From Rhipicephalus microplus (Eukaryota; Arthropoda; Arachnida; Ixodida; Ixodidae): 64,000 nt of DNA. Both the position numbers and the translations under genes were made by a program. How positions within the stretch are numbered: position 1 is the first letter of the stretch; the number at the start of each line of letters is the position of its first letter. Below are positions 32,615 through 45,634 of this stretch, in pieces. The stretch covers positions 132,496,319 to 132,560,318 of the forward strand of contig NC_134707.1 of the NCBI RefSeq assembly GCF_043290135.1, given 5' to 3'. A model generated the notes under the pieces. The model was not told the origin of the DNA. It did not search any database and saw only the letters and a program-made list of their open reading frames with translations.

Positions 32615-35600
32615 TCACTTTGTGTTTAACGACTGAATTTCACTCGCGCCTTGATTGTAGCCACCAATCCGGCTCCTCCTTGTTAGTTCTTCCACTTTAA
32701 AGTTCATTTTGCCTTCGCTGTCCCTGAACTCTAATGTTTAGTAAGTTTTCGCACGAATACATTAGACTATAGGGTGGAGCCCTTACGAACATTATCGAAT
32801 GTTCAGCCGTTTTCACTTCCTCTCCACTAGCACTACACACCGTTTGTGTGCCTTCGCATTTGGCTCAGCACGTCTTTCTTTGCAATTCTCTTGTTCTGGC
32901 CTAAACAGCCCAAAACTACACCGAATATCATCGTAGATCTTTGCTTTTGCAAATTTTGCTTGAAATTTCGGTAGATCTCCAGTGGTGATTTCGTAAGCAG
33001 TCCAATCTTTCACGTGCCCCTCTCTCTTTAATTTACCTTCTTCTTAACCGATATTTCTTTTTAGCTTGGTATTCAGCTGTTGTCTAATTACTTGCTTGAC
33101 GAATTTCAAGGTCGCTTCTTTCATCTAGTATCAGCACTCTTCATGTACAAGTAGCTGAAAACTTTCCTAGCCCAACGCTCCTATCCTATTTTTCCCAACC
33201 GCTCCTCAAATTTTGTATTTCTTCTAGCTTTCTTGCACTCAAACAATATCCATCTCCTGTCACACTGTACCACTTGGGGAATTTCGGTGTGCTCTCAAAC
33301 CAAGTCTACCTATGCCACGATGTTAATTTTTCAATCTTGCTTGAACCTCATATTTCATGCACAAGGCCGCATTGCATAACGTCAAATCCGGGACCTTCAC
33401 ACCTTTCAAAATCCCTCTCACAGCGTCATACCTGTTGTAGTTCCACAATGCCCTATTTTTATTACTGCTGCGCTCCTGTTACACATATTTTGTGCTCTAT
33501 TAGGTACTCAGCCCCGTTATCAATCCATACACCCAAATATTGTATTTACCCACTGTTTTTGGCGTGACTTCCTGTATCTCATGCTCACTCTTTTTGTCGT
33601 CAATAGGAATCATGATTGTCAATTTTTTCTGCTGATGGTCAATTTTAACCTCTCTTTCTCATTACCACAAATGTCTATCAATCCCTGCAGATATTTCTTG
33701 TTGTCGGCTATCAATACCATATTATCAGCATACATCAATGCAAGTAATGGCTGTTCAGTCTGTTTTTCTTGCTGGGCAAAAAAGAGGCTGAAGCCCAGTC
33801 GACTACCCTTTAATTTGGCTTCAAATTCGTGTAGATACAGAATATGTACCATAGGTGACAAGAGACATCCCTGTCGAAGGCCACCTTATATCTCTATATG
33901 TTGAGAAACCCCTTCTAATCATTTTCCAACTACCTTGTTACTTTTATAGATATTCTTTAAAAGATTGGTTATTCCATCTTCCACACTATTGTGTCCAGTG
34001 TTTCCCACAAATCTTCTTGAATCAATGTACCCTAAGCTCCCTTTATAACTAGAAATGCCAGCCACAGGGGTATTTGTTCTTTTGCGCTGTCTTATTACAC
34101 CGAATAAATGAAAACACATCCTCCAAGCGCTTCTTTTACGGAACCCATTTTGAGGTTGTCTCAGCAACCCCTCATTCTCCCCCCACGTCTGTAGCCTTTC
34201 CCTTACTGTATGCATAACCAGCCCGTAAACTACTTATGTCACTGTTATAGAACGGTAGTTGTTTATATCAGCTTTGTCCCCCTTTCCTATATAAATCATG
34301 CGCATTCTGCTTAGTTTCTACACATTGGGTGCTTCAACATCCTTTTGTGCTTTTCTAGCTGCCACTCCTAGTGTTTGCTTAGAGTTGGGTCCTAGTTTTT
34401 TTTAGCATAATTTTCATGCCCTGGGGGCCTGTTGATGTGGTTATAAGAAACCCTTTTTTCTTCCCTTTCCCACTATCGTTGTCGCAAGGAAGCCACTGCA
34501 CTAATTGGTCCATTCTCCTACGGTATGGTGCATGCAGCGCTTTCTTGGTGTTTAGATTTTTCGGTCATCAATGTTTTTATATATCCCGTTGCCTTCTAGT
34601 CTGACCCATTGAACTGTTGGCATAAACCTCTGTTGCATGCTTGTCTTATACCTCAGAAAATTGAGATGGTTCGAAAACTTTGCAGCTACCTTTCTATCTT
34701 TGTTTGTTTATTCCCGCTATTCATTGGCTCCCTTTTTTTAATGTTTTCAGCGCTCAGATCGGACACTTCCCTTTTGCAGCTTGAAAAGTTATCCCATTTT
34801 CTTTTGACATCATCTTCTGGTTGACTCTTCTGTTTAACATACCTGTGTTCGCTAGAGGCTTCCTGACGTCCTACTCTAGCTCTCTTAACCTTCTTGTTCC
34901 TCCAACTCTTCAGTTTGTGTCTCCTTTTCTCGGTTAATTTGACTCGTATCTTAGCAAGCATTAACTCAAACAATCGATTAAGATTTGTGTCCGTCCACTC
35001 TGTTTTAGTATCTTCGGTGAGTCTTTTTTCAATCTTTTTAGTTGTCTTTCTATTTGCCTTTCTGAATAAGTATTACCACGTGATTGCTCATAATGTCTTC
35101 TTTCAATTTTCATTTATTTTCGAAAAGTTGGCTTGATACGTTTGTGATCGCTACCTTAGCTTCTGGACCCATACTAATCTATGTTCATCACCCTGAGCCG
35201 ATCATACATCCTATGTGACATGATTGTGTTATCTATTGTAAACTGCAGTCTTTCTACCTCCCATGTTATCTGCCCTTCGCGTTTCTCGGTGCGGTTGCAA
35301 ATGATTAAATCATGCCTTTTATACAGATCTAGTAGCATTCTGTCAGTTGGGTGAGTATATCTATCCATATCTTTTAGGTGCGCATTCTTATCTTCTAATA
35401 TAATTACTCCGCACTCTTCCCCTAGTTCGTCAATGTCATTTTCTATGCACTGCACCATTTCTTGGTTTTTCATGCTGGACTTTGTCCCTGTCCACTAATA
35501 TATATAACTGATGAGCGTCATCTGTCCTGTCACTTTCCTATAAATGTTCCTGTCATAAGTGTTCCCCGCACTTTTGCTTGACTTTTAACAGCTTCTACAA

Positions 35601-35830
35601 TTATTTGCTTGTAGCTTCTAACAAGTATTGGATGCTCCTATACCACCCCAATTTTCTGCCTTCTGTTATAATACAATATTTCCATGTGTACTCCGGATTG
35701 CTAGGTAGTTGTTTCATGTCCCTAAGATGTGTTTTTACAAACACACCTACCATCAGCTTCTCCTCCCTTAGCAGTTCTCCTATCTTTCGCCACTTCATCT
35801 TATTCCTGCCACCTTGCATGGTAATATAAC
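32615..35830 (-). mobile_element. LINE copy C2 (GLRQGCPLSP-type), near full-length ORF2, inactivated
   Basis: Minus-strand order: endonuclease N-terminus at 35819-35601 (MVGVFVKTHLRDM, with Lys at the catalytic Glu position), endonuclease middle at 35473-35174 (VIILEDKNAHLKDMDRYTHP, QITWEV, TIDNTIMS), and a basic linker at 34973-34686 (LKSWRNKKVKRARVGRQEAS). RT fingers and palm follow at 34215-33919, then the catalytic block at 33861-33619 reading YADN rather than YADD, and a C-terminal part at 33013-32815. Many frame changes break it. The second catalytic Asp is lost. The 3' untranslated end is shorter than in copies A and B. Confidence 0.82.
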
Positions 35831-35891
35831 TTACGTCAGAATTGGCTCGGTCCTTGTGCCTAGAAGTGTGGCAGCTTGGGCTAGTTGGTAT

Positions 35892-36037
35892 GACGTGACG
35901 ATAGTTATAGCACGAGCACAGAACGATGACACGGAGACAAGAAGGACATCAAGGACCTGAAAGAGTGCTCGTGTCCTTCATGTCCTTCTTGGCTCTGTGT
36001 TGTCGTACTGTTCTCGCGCTATAACTATCGTCACGTC
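35892..36037. repeat. Foldback: imperfect inverted repeat with 67-bp arms
   Basis: Left arm 35892-35958 starts GACGTGACGATAGTTATAGC. Right arm 35971-36037 ends with its reverse complement, GCTATAACTATCGTCACGTC. Only a handful of mismatches separate the arms over 67 bp, with a 12-base spacer. It lies just upstream (on the minus strand) of the LINE C2 endonuclease. It could be that element's 5' region or a separate foldback element. Confidence 0.88.
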
Positions 36038-36760
36038 TCGTGCCTACGTTGATTTTCCCCCCGGACTCTATGTGTCTTGGACATAGGTGCCACTTTGAAA
36101 TGGCGTCTGCCAACACCACCTTTCAAGGAGTCTCCTGTTTTTTTTTCTCGTTACTAGCTATCCTAGACCTCGAAGAGCCCACTCGCCCCCAAAAGAACTA
36201 CTGTGCGTCCTGAAAGTCGCCAACCTACCTCATGACCTAGCGTCTCGTCGAAGTTAAAATTTTGTTTCGTTGAAAATCACCTCACCTATGCACCTCTCTG
36301 CTTATTTCCACTATCTCAAAGTGTTTCTGTCGGTTCATCTGTCATAGCTCTGTTTGCATCGACAACCACTCTTTGCAAGTTGCAGTCCTGCACCGGTATC
36401 TTCGGTAATGTGCATATCACTATATGTACCTGATGGGGAATGGCACGCATGTCATCGACCCATGGGAAAGCCCAAGACCAGCCAAGACATACGATTGTCC
36501 CCACCGCAACATAGCGTGCGCGTTTGACTTCCTGCGACTGAAATTTTTCTTGTAGTAGTTTTTTTATCTGTTACAGTGTATTTTACAACGTAATATCCAT
36601 GACAGAAACGCTTCAGTGGAGCTGTGCTTGACAGCGGGATAGAACGTTGGCTAAAAAAATATGCGTTATGTATAGTGACAAGATACTCCTTGTGAGTTAA
36701 ACAAAAATTATAGGCTTGCAAGTAACGCACCGCCGTATGACAAAGTAAGCTGATGACGGT
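36038..36760. other. No recognisable gene
   Basis: Mixed sequence with frames of up to 121 codons on the minus strand (36452-36817) and no motif. The LINE 3' untranslated region begins near 36765. Confidence 0.45.
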
Positions 36761-36764
36761 GATG

Positions 36765-39720
36765 TGTTGGTTTTTATGGCACAAGGGCCATTCTCCACCA
36801 GAGAGCATCATGAACATTGATAAACGAAGAGAATTAGTTTGTCATTGAAGCAATATGAACAGAATGTGAACAACGGTGATGTCACGCTGCTTTTATGGGG
36901 CCTAAATTTGCCTGCCTTAACGTGCTTAAAACTAAAAAAATATTAAAATCATAGTGTGGACGTCAAAGTTGTGGACTAAATAACAGCGATGGTGGTGAAA
37001 GAAGCCGCAGCCATGACCTCTACAAAGGTCGAGATACGAATCACCACGAAATATGTGGTGAAAAGAATGTACATCTTTTCAAACCACGAAGTACGATCGG
37101 GATTCAAAAAGCGAACCCCTGCCGATGAACATCACAGGATGTACTGGAAGCTGCTGTTGGTAGGGCAATTAAAAGTTTTTTAGGACATCAGAATAACTGC
37201 ACTGAACTAGGATGTGGATAACATCAAGTGGATCTACACACCTCTCACAGATAGGTTGGTCACCACCTGACAAAGTATAAGAATGTAAAGAGTGTGTTTC
37301 TTGTCTGTAGCCTAGTAAGTGTCAATTGTTTATAGCGTGTCTGTATACTGGCGGCCAATTCCAAAGCATCAGTTTGATAACTTCGTTGTTTTCTGCTTGC
37401 CTATTCCACAAGCACGGCCAGCACGCGTTGAGCTCCCGTTGTAGAAAATGCTTCAGAACAAGGGCATGGACAGCTAAAGATATATCGGCCACAGCATTTT
37501 CATGAGCAGATGCAGCTAGCTGACGGACCATTAGACTTCCAGGGATCTCTCGGTGCTCTGACACCCAGCGCACAACATGCCATTGGCATCTGCTTTTTCT
37601 ATTTATATCATTTCATTTATTCACTACTTCCCGGAACAGAGGGCATGGGAAGAAAAAGCTTGACAGAGCTTGACTAGATTTGCAGCCGGTTATGTTGCGT
37701 AATAGAGCGTATATATTGCATTAAAGAGTGAAGCAACACAAGAACAGACTTTTTAAGTTTTTTAAGAGTTTTCAGAGCTGTTACTATGCTAAGTGAATCT
37801 GCTTATATTACCGCGCGCTGTAGTAGCAGTTCCTTAATATGTTTGACGACCACAGATACCACATCAGCTCATGCGGTGAAGAGGCTTGTTTCGGAATACA
37901 GAACTTGAAAAAAGGATGAACCAACAGCTGCATAGGACCTACCAGTGTTAGACATTGAATCATCTGTGAAAAAGTTTGGGCAAGGTGACTTGTGTTTAAG
38001 TTCGAGGATGTGAGTGCAGATATGTAAGGCAGGTGCGTGTTAGTGACATCCACGAAAGATCCACGTCTTCTATAACCTGCCTCTGCCATGGTGGCGGATG
38101 TAGTGTGGGAGCCATCAAAAGGTAGTCTAAAAGTGGCACGCCTGTTTTCTCAGCATGGCTTCTCACACGGAGTGAGTAGAGCTGTCTCAACGAAGGACGG
38201 TTATTGAACAAAACAGAGCTGGACAACTCAACTATTGCCGAGTGAGTCGGCTGCTTCTCGTCTGCATCAACTTTAACATGATACACAGAAGACAAGTAAC
38301 ACCTCTGCAGATACAGCGACCATTCATTAGATTCTACGTACAGGTTCTTTACGGGGCTAGTGCGAAAAGCACCCGTAGAAAGCCGAATGCCAAGATGGTG
38401 GACAGGGTCGAACATCTGTGATGGTAGACATGGTCGAGCATCATTAAGGCTGATGGTGTCGCAGACAGATAGATTATAAACGCGTAATCTAGATGGGTGC
38501 GTACGAAGCATTTATATATATTCATCAGATATTCCCTGTTTCTACACCACACAGTGCGTGACAACACTTTCAACACATTCATGCTTTCAAGCACCTGTCT
38601 TTTAAATAGTTGAAGTATAGGATGAAGGTTTGTTTTGTGCCTAATATTTGTCTCAGAAACTCATACACGGTCTTCACAGAGAAACGTTGGCCATGAGGGT
38701 CAATTCAGAGGTTGGAATGGTGGCCCCTTTTTTGAAAAACAAGACGTAAGTGCTGTTTTGCGCGCTGAGTTTAAAACCATTTTCATCTGCCCATTCAGAA
38801 GCCTTGTTCAACCCTAGTTGAACCAGGCGTTCGCACATCAAAATGTTGCACGATTAAAACCAACCTTTACATCATCAACGTATGTGCAACAGAAAATATT
38901 GAGTGGGAGAGACAGGTGCAGGGAATTCATTTTGACTATGAAAAGTGTGCAACTCAATACACCTCCTTGTGGCACTACTGTTTCATGGACACATATTCCA
39001 GATAAGACAGTGTGAAATCGGACACGGAATGTCTGGCTGGAAAGATAGGTTTCGTCAGCATTCTAACCCACACATTTAAATGTGACAGGTCTCGCAATAT
39101 GCCAAAGCGCCACGTAGTATGATATGCCTTTTCCAGATTGAAGAACAATAAGAAAAATTGCTTATTAACAAAAGCTTCGCAAATTGGCGCCTCCATACGG
39201 ATAAGGTGGTCAGTGGTAGAGCGAGCTTCTCGAAACCCACACTCGCATGGGTCAAATAATCTATTAGTTTCAAGAGAGTGCCTCAGTTGCCTGTTTATAA
39301 CTTTCTCAAAGACCTTGCTATTGGCTTGTAGATGGAAACTGAGGATAGGTCTCTGCCTTTTTCAGGGTTTTCCCAGGCTGAGGGTAGCTCGCCAGAAAAA
39401 TCACACCACTTTATAGAGGGAGAGGAGGGCTTTTTGGGTGTCAGTAGAGAAGTGTTTTAATATTCCACATGCCACACGGTCTGGGCCTAGGGTAGATTTA
39501 TTGCAGGAGGTAAGTGAGGCTTGTAATTCAGCCAAACAAAAAGATTTTGTGTGCTTCGTGTGGTGTTGGTTTGTGCTGGTACTCTGTTTATTGTAATTGG
39601 ATTTTTATCGTTAAATTGTTTTATTATAATGTGATGAGCTGGACACCTGTTCAAAGTGCGCCCCAATAGTGTTTGCCAGATCCTCCAAGCTGTCGTCTTG
39701 CGTGTCTACCAGAGGGAGCG
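36765..39720 (-). mobile_element. Jockey-like LINE, 5'-truncated, with RT and RNase H-like region
   Basis: Minus-strand order: RT N-terminal part (about 39720-39300), palm block with FFNLEKAYHTTWRFGILRDL (39130-39050), a GVPQGGVLS-equivalent near 38960, and thumb (VLSRTVWCRNREYLMNIYK, 38560-38500). The connection at 38440-38190 has HHLGIRLSTGAFRTSPVKNLYVES-like text. A C-terminal part at 37573-37322 (WVSEHREIPGSLMVRQLAAS) matches the distal end of an RNase H domain, and a Cys-rich tail (DPLDVIHILVQCSYS) lies near 37200. The 3' untranslated region contains a TTTTTATGGCACAAGGGCC block near 36770. Frames are broken in many places. It is the same family as the LINE split by Gypsy-1. Confidence 0.85.
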
Positions 39721-39734
39721 ATTATGCTTGTTTT

Positions 39735-40225
39735 CCTAGGCATAGCAGATAAACACAAATATCTGGGCATATGGATAAGCAATGGGGCCGAGTAGCTAAG
39801 GCAACACGAATTATACGTGACAACTAAAGGTAACAGGAATGCAGCAGTGAAGAAAAGTAAGGCACTGGGGAATTACAATAGGTATGATGTTGAGACGATT
39901 AAGAAAAGAGGTCATGGTTCTTGGTCTGACGTTCGGCAATGTCGTCTTGTGCATGAGATCAGAAGTTCAAGCAAGATTAGAAATTGAGCAACGTGGAATA
40001 GGTAGGCTTGCCTTAGAAGCTCACGGGAATACACCAAATTCGATAGTACAAGGTGATACGGGATGGACATCAATTGAGGGCAGGAAAGCTAGCAGCAAGA
40101 TAAAGTTTGAGAAGCGATTGAGAGAAATGGGGGAGGAGTGTTGGGCTAGGAAAGTTTTCAGCTACTTGTACATGAGGAATGTCGATACAAAAATGAAGGA
40201 TGCGAACCGGAAAATCGATGGGTCA
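39735..40225 (+). mobile_element. LINE fragment (GLRQGCPLSP-type), plus strand
   Basis: The plus-strand text KHKYLGIWISNGAE-like (39750) leads into GNRNAAVKK-like, then LTFGNVVLCMRSEVQARLEI, RGIGRLALEAHGNTPNS, GWTSIEGRKASSKIKFEKRL and FSYLYMRNVDT. These match the post-RT region of LINE copies B and C1 on the other strand. Both ends are truncated. A C homopolymer (about 40228-40242) follows directly. Confidence 0.85.
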
Positions 40226-40242
40226 ACCCCCCCCCCCCCCCT

Positions 40243-41110
40243 TAATTAGCTCGGGTCAATGGTGTCTCTACACACGAAACGCCTGCTTTCGCGGGCTCCC
40301 CTGCTGGGACAGAGTAAGCTGGAAGTGTGCTCTTCACAGAACACGTTCTAAGCTCTGCGAGGGCGCCTATTGCAATTTCCGAGATATGCTCACCTCGCAC
40401 TAAAGCAATACAAGTGGGACGGAGCGAAGCACCCGCTACGCGTTTCTAGGCACCTGCGTGAATGACGAGGCGCTTTCGCCGTTTAAACTTGATTTTTTTT
40501 TCAACATTGACGGAGAGCAGTGGGAGCCCGCGCCACCATGTGCAGGACGAGACGTGCAACCTCAAGTTCCTCGGAAAGCCTAGAACGCTGCCAGAGCACG
40601 AAGAGTCATGCATGCCACTTGAGCCAGGGATCTAGCCCTTCGTAATATTGCAGTTTCATACACAGTCATCTCCTCCTTCGCCGGCTCCATTCATTTATTA
40701 CCGGGAGCCCGTCATTCCCAATATTGCAGTTTTCAATGAAAGTCATTTCCTCCTGTTCATTTTATTTATTACTGAAATACGCTAACCACTTGTGTTCATC
40801 CACACCAATCGGGGTCTTCCGTCAAGCTCTGACGTGTTGATAGGCACGTGACTCCAGCAACTAGGACATCGCCAGAGTCCGCCACCTCAGCCTAACGAGC
40901 CATCCCCGCCCTCAGCACAACTGGTGGCTGTTTACCTTAACTGACTATGTATAGCACAAACCTACAGGGCTTGTTTTATGTTGTAAGCTTTGGCTCAATA
41001 TGTACTTAATAATTTCATTTCTTTTTTTATTATGATCAACGTTTCTTGCTTTGTCGTGTTTGGTTCTAAATGGCTTCATGATTTACTTTCTCTGAGGCAT
41101 CTTTTATATT
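40243..41110. other. No recognisable gene
   Basis: A GC-moderate stretch followed by AT-rich sequence, with no motif or repeat I can place. The LINE 3' end of the next element starts near 41110. Confidence 0.45.
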
Positions 41111-42051
41111 TGGAAAATATTGTGGTCATTGAAGACCACGCAAGTGGAGAACCTTAAATAAACAATACATGCAAACATCGAGTAAAGTTATTGAAAAAAC
41201 AAATGTGCAAGAATGCAAAGTGGGTGATACAGAAACACAACAAATAGCTAACAACCTACATATAAAAAATAAAGAATGACAGAAATAAATGGATGTAGTA
41301 AAGCACGAAGAGAAACAATATTCACATGCGCACAGACAAATTTATGCACAAGGAAACACCTCACTATTACAAATACTGAGTAGCAACAACCCGAACAAGT
41401 GATATTGCATCCGGTCCAAGTACCGATACTAAAACAAGCACTAGAAATACAGAGAGAGGCACTTATGTCACGGTTGAGATTCTACAAGTGACGCTGTCTC
41501 AAATTCGTCAAACAAAACGACATCGGGTGGTAATATATTCCACTGAATGATTGTTTGGCGAAAGAACAAAATTTTTAAAGATGTTAGTCTGAGTGGAGAA
41601 TGCGAGCAGGTTATGCATATGACGATGCCTAGATACGCGAGGGGAAAATGGTTGTATGTATTTTTGGATAAGAGTATTCAGCTCACGATTATAAATAGAA
41701 TGTGAAACTTTAAGGCGTGTGATTTTGCGGCGTTCTTCAAGCGCAGGTATGTCGTTGTCTCTCGTTAATTTGTGAGATAATTGCTTGATTTAAAAAATTA
41801 AAGGTGAAACGTACAGCTTGTCTTTGAACCATTTAGAGTTTTTAGATATCGTTTTTCGTGAAAAGGGTCCCAAACCGCTGATGCATATAAAAGTTTAGGC
41901 AAAATACACACCTTGTATGCGAGCAATTTTTATTTCGCCAGGGCTTTTCAAATTTGTGCCTCAGTAAACCAAGTTTACTAGAAGGTGATGTGCGGAAATT
42001 CGCTATATGTGCGGACCAAGAAAATCTGTTTGTAATGGTCACTACTAGTAC
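41110..42051 (-). mobile_element. CR1/L2-like LINE, 3' portion, split by Gypsy-3
   Basis: On the minus strand 42051-41842 reads VLVVTITNRFSWSAHIANF, then SKLGLLRHKFEKP and RFGTLFTKNDI. This is the thumb/connection region typical of CR1/L2-type ORF2 (LGVTITxxLSWxxHI...). Further downstream the text decays but keeps the layout of that C-terminus, ending in an AT-rich 3' region. The upstream half continues at 49018-48825, beyond Gypsy-3. Confidence 0.8.
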
Positions 42052-42194
42052 TGTAAGCATATTCCAAGCACATCATTCTCGCTTATACAGATCCATCACC
42101 ATCGTTCTTTCTCGTTGGTGTTCGAAACCCAGACAGACACGATGGAATAAACGGCTCTAGTGACCTTACCTGGTCAAGCCTTTCTTCGTCTTTT
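42052..42194 (+). repeat. 5' LTR of Gypsy-3
   Basis: It shares GTAAGCAYATTCCAAGC, CACCATCGTT-TTCTCGTTGG and GGATAAACRGTTCT-like blocks in order with 48684-48824. Substitutions and small indels are frequent. Confidence 0.75.
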
Positions 42195-42224
42195 AGAGTG
42201 ATTGGGGTAGTTCAAGATACCGAT

Positions 42225-43158
42225 GGCCTCCTACGTTCAATTTCCACCTGGAGCTCCGACCCAGTGAAAACATGCACCCGCTCTCCCGCACAGGTATGTC
42301 GACATCGAGCCTAACACTTTGGCCTAACGGTACAGCCCCCCTGCCGGTAGCTTGCCGCTCTTCATCCACTGTCACCAGCCCTAAGAAAATCGCCCTTGTT
42401 CGTGGGCCTCCGTGGTGACGACGTCGAGGACTTGCTTGACCTTTACAACCATGTGGGTGCAGCCAATCGATAGAACCAAGATAGAAATTGAGCTACCTCC
42501 TTTTCTACCTGACCAGTGCTGCCAAACCTGGTATTTCAATCGCGAAGCCGACTTCATTGATTGGTAAATCTTTAGCAACAAACTGCGAGAAATCTTCGGA
42601 TACACAACTGGTAAATCCTAAAGCGCGAAACAAAAGCTGGCTGTGCGTCTTCAACGTGCACATGAGTCATACACGGCGTATATCGAGGATGGTATGGCCC
42701 TCTGTCGACATGCGAAAAGCGATATGACGGAAGACGAGAGCGTTTACCACATCGCCAAAGGAACCAGCCCAATCGCTTTCAACTCCTTGGCCGCTGGCAA
42801 TCTCACTACAGTTGAAGACATTATTTCGACATTCCAACACCTTGAACACTTGCAGTCCCTCCACCATCAAGAAGACAGCAATCCTGGCCTTATGCTCCCC
42901 TCTGATTTAAAAGCACTTATCCGCACCATAATTTGTGAAAAAATTCGAGACTTAAAAGAGCAACGATTCACTGTCGCCTACACTCCATCCCCACCATTTG
43001 ACTTGCGGTATCTTATTAAACAGGAGTTGGTGGCAATGACGATACAGATTGCACGAGTCTCTCCACCAGCATGGCCTACGCCCACACACGCTGATGTGGC
43101 GTCGTCGACAACAACAGCAGCGTTGTTTCCTCAAGAGCAACCTATGACACTTATATAA
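42225..43158 (+). pseudogene. Gypsy-3 gag remnant
   Basis: The frame at 42643-43158 reads YTAYIEDGMALCRHAKSDMT, DESVYHIAKG and TTVEDIISTFQHLE. This aligns with the C-terminal capsid region of Gypsy-1 Gag (YLAYIQDVLALCRKAESDMT). The upstream part (about 42225-42640) is out of frame but keeps related text. The zinc knuckle region is gone. Confidence 0.8.
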
Positions 43159-43522
43159 CATCGTTTTTTTTTCTCTATATTTGTTTACAACTTCAAGGAT
43201 TATACGAGATACTCGAATGTCTTCCAAAGGCTGAAATTCAGATAATTACAAAAAAGTGCCGCCATATCCACGAAGTGAATGATGATGAGTGAGCGAAGCT
43301 CCGAAGGCACACCTGGTAAACCATGAATTCTTTGTCCATATTTTGCTCAATAGATTTTATTACAACGCTCCCCCTAGCGTACGTCGCCGCACTAAACCGA
43401 ACGATTGCCTTTCACCAATGACACGCGCTATATTTGACACCATTCCTATTTCATAACACCTCGCATCTTTCATCATCAACTACAAGCACCGCCATCTAGT
43501 TTATAACATCTCGCATCTTTTC

Positions 43523-45567
43523 ATGAATGGATGGACGGATATGGCTGTACCCATTAGATCGGGCGGTGGCTAGCGCCACCAAGCCGTAATACTTAATGAA
43601 CTAAAAACTAGATTTATATTTTGCTTTAATAGTGAGGTTGAGGATTCGTACTTTGCAGTGAAGTGTTTAATTTTCACTCGTGCCTTGACTTTAGCCACCA
43701 ATCATATAACCTCCTTCTAGTTAATTCCACCCGCTTAATGTCTATTTTGCCCTCACTGTCCTTAAACGCCAGTGCTTTGAAAAACTCTGCGCCATCATCC
43801 TGAACTATAGGGTGAAGCCCTTTACAGAACATTATCAAGTGTTCGGCAGTTTCTTCTTCCTCTCCACACGCACTGTATACCGTGTCTACGCCTTCGTATT
43901 TGGCCCGATACGTCTTGGTTCGCAATACTCCCGTCCTGACCTCAAACAGGCGAGAACTACCCCGATTAATAACATAGATCCTTTGCTTGGCAATTTCTTG
44001 CTTAAAAGTTCGATAGATCTCTAGTGCGGGCTTCTAATCATTTCGATTCTCCACATTTTGTTCTCAACTGCCCTTACCTTTTTCTTAACCGATAATTCTT
44101 TCTGGAATGGCCCCCTGCTGTATTTACCAGTCAATTTTCTTCTTCGCTTCCGCCATTTTATATCTACAGTCTTCATGTACAAGTAGCTGAATACCTTCCT
44201 AGCCCAACGCTTCTCCCCCATTCTCTCAATCGCTTCTCAAATTTTATCGTGCTGCTAGCTTCCCTACCCTCAAATGATGTCCATCCCATATCAGCTTGTG
44301 CTCCCTGAATTGGTGTATTCCCGTGAGCTCCTAAGGCAAGCCTACCTATTCCACGTTGCTTAATTTCTAATCTTGCTTCAACTTCTGATCTCATGCGCAA
44401 GACCGCATTGCCGAACGTCAGACCAGGAACCACGACCCCTTTCCATATTCCTCTCACAACATCATACCTATTGTATTTACACAGTGCCCTGTTTTTCATT
44501 ACCACTGCATTCCTGTTACCTTTAGTCGACACGTATATATCATGTTTCCTTAGGTACTCGGCCCTATTGCTTATCCATACGCCCAGATATTTGTATTTAT
44601 TTGTTACATCTGGCGTGACCTTCTGTATTTTAATCTCACTACCTTCATTGTCATTATTATTCATGACTGCTGATTATTCCTTACTGAATCTGAAATCTAA
44701 CCTATCTCCCTTATTAGCGCAGATGTCCACCAATCTCTGCAAATCTTCCTTGTTGTCGGCCACTAGCACTATATCATCTGCGTACAACAATGCTGGTAGT
44801 GCCTGTTCAATGAGTTTTCCTTCTTTGACAAAGGAGAGGTTGAATCCCAGTCCACTTCCCTCTAATTTGGCTTCTAATCCTTGTAGGTACATCATCAACA
44901 ATAAAGGTGACAAGGGACACCCCTGCCTGAGCCCTGTTTTACCTCTGCAGGCATGTATACCTGTTTTTCCCACTTTATAATGACCTTGTTACCTTTATAG
45001 ATATCCTTTAAAAGATTAGTGACTACGTGTTCCACGACTAGTGTGTCCAGTTTCCCAAAATTCCTCTTGAACCACGCCATCGTAGGCTCCCTTGATATCC
45101 AAAAATGCTAGCCACAGGGGCCTGTGTTCTTTTTCTGATATTTCGATGGAATGCGTCAGTGAGAACAGATTGCCTTTGAACCTCATGTGTTTCCGAAACC
45201 CATTCTCCGATTCCCCCAGCATTCCTCATCCTCTATCCATGCCTGCAGTCTTTCCTTTTTAATCTGCATCGCCAGTCTCTAGACAACTGTTGTCACTGTT
45301 AGAGGACGGTAGCTGTTTATGTCATCTTTGTGCTCCTTTCCTTTACAGATCATGCTCGTCCTGCTAAGCTTCCATCCATCGGGAACTTCTCCATCGAATA
45401 TTATTTCCCTCACTGCCTCTCTCAAAGCCAGCTTAGAATTCGGACCTAATGTCTTTACCAGCATGATTGGACAGCCATCTGGGCCTGATGATGTATTACT
45501 AGGAACCCTTTTCTCAACCCTTTCCCACTCATGTTGTGAAAATGGAACACATTGCGCCACTTGATTT
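43523..45567 (-). mobile_element. LINE copy B (GLRQGCPLSP-type), 5'-truncated
   Basis: Minus-strand order: RT N-terminal part at 45572-45279 (SSGPDGCPIMLVKTLGPNSK), palm (AFLDIKGAYDGV near 45110), GLRQGCPLSPLLLMMYLQGL (44940-44880), an intact YADDIVLVADN (44787-44755) and KYLGVWI. The post-RT block follows at 44450-44250 (RRGIG-like, GWTSFEGREASS), then a C-terminal Cys region at 43925-43674 (CGEEEETAEHLIMFC, ending YDWWLKSRHE), and a short (CCAT)n-like 3' tail near 43525. Frames are broken at about 44975, 44665 and 44221. It retains the best RT motifs of this family in the window. Confidence 0.87.
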
Positions 45568-45634
45568 ATCATCAGCTACAAGTACCGCCGTCTAGTGAAC
45601 ACTGCAAGAACTAAACGAGAGGTGGCTCTATGGA

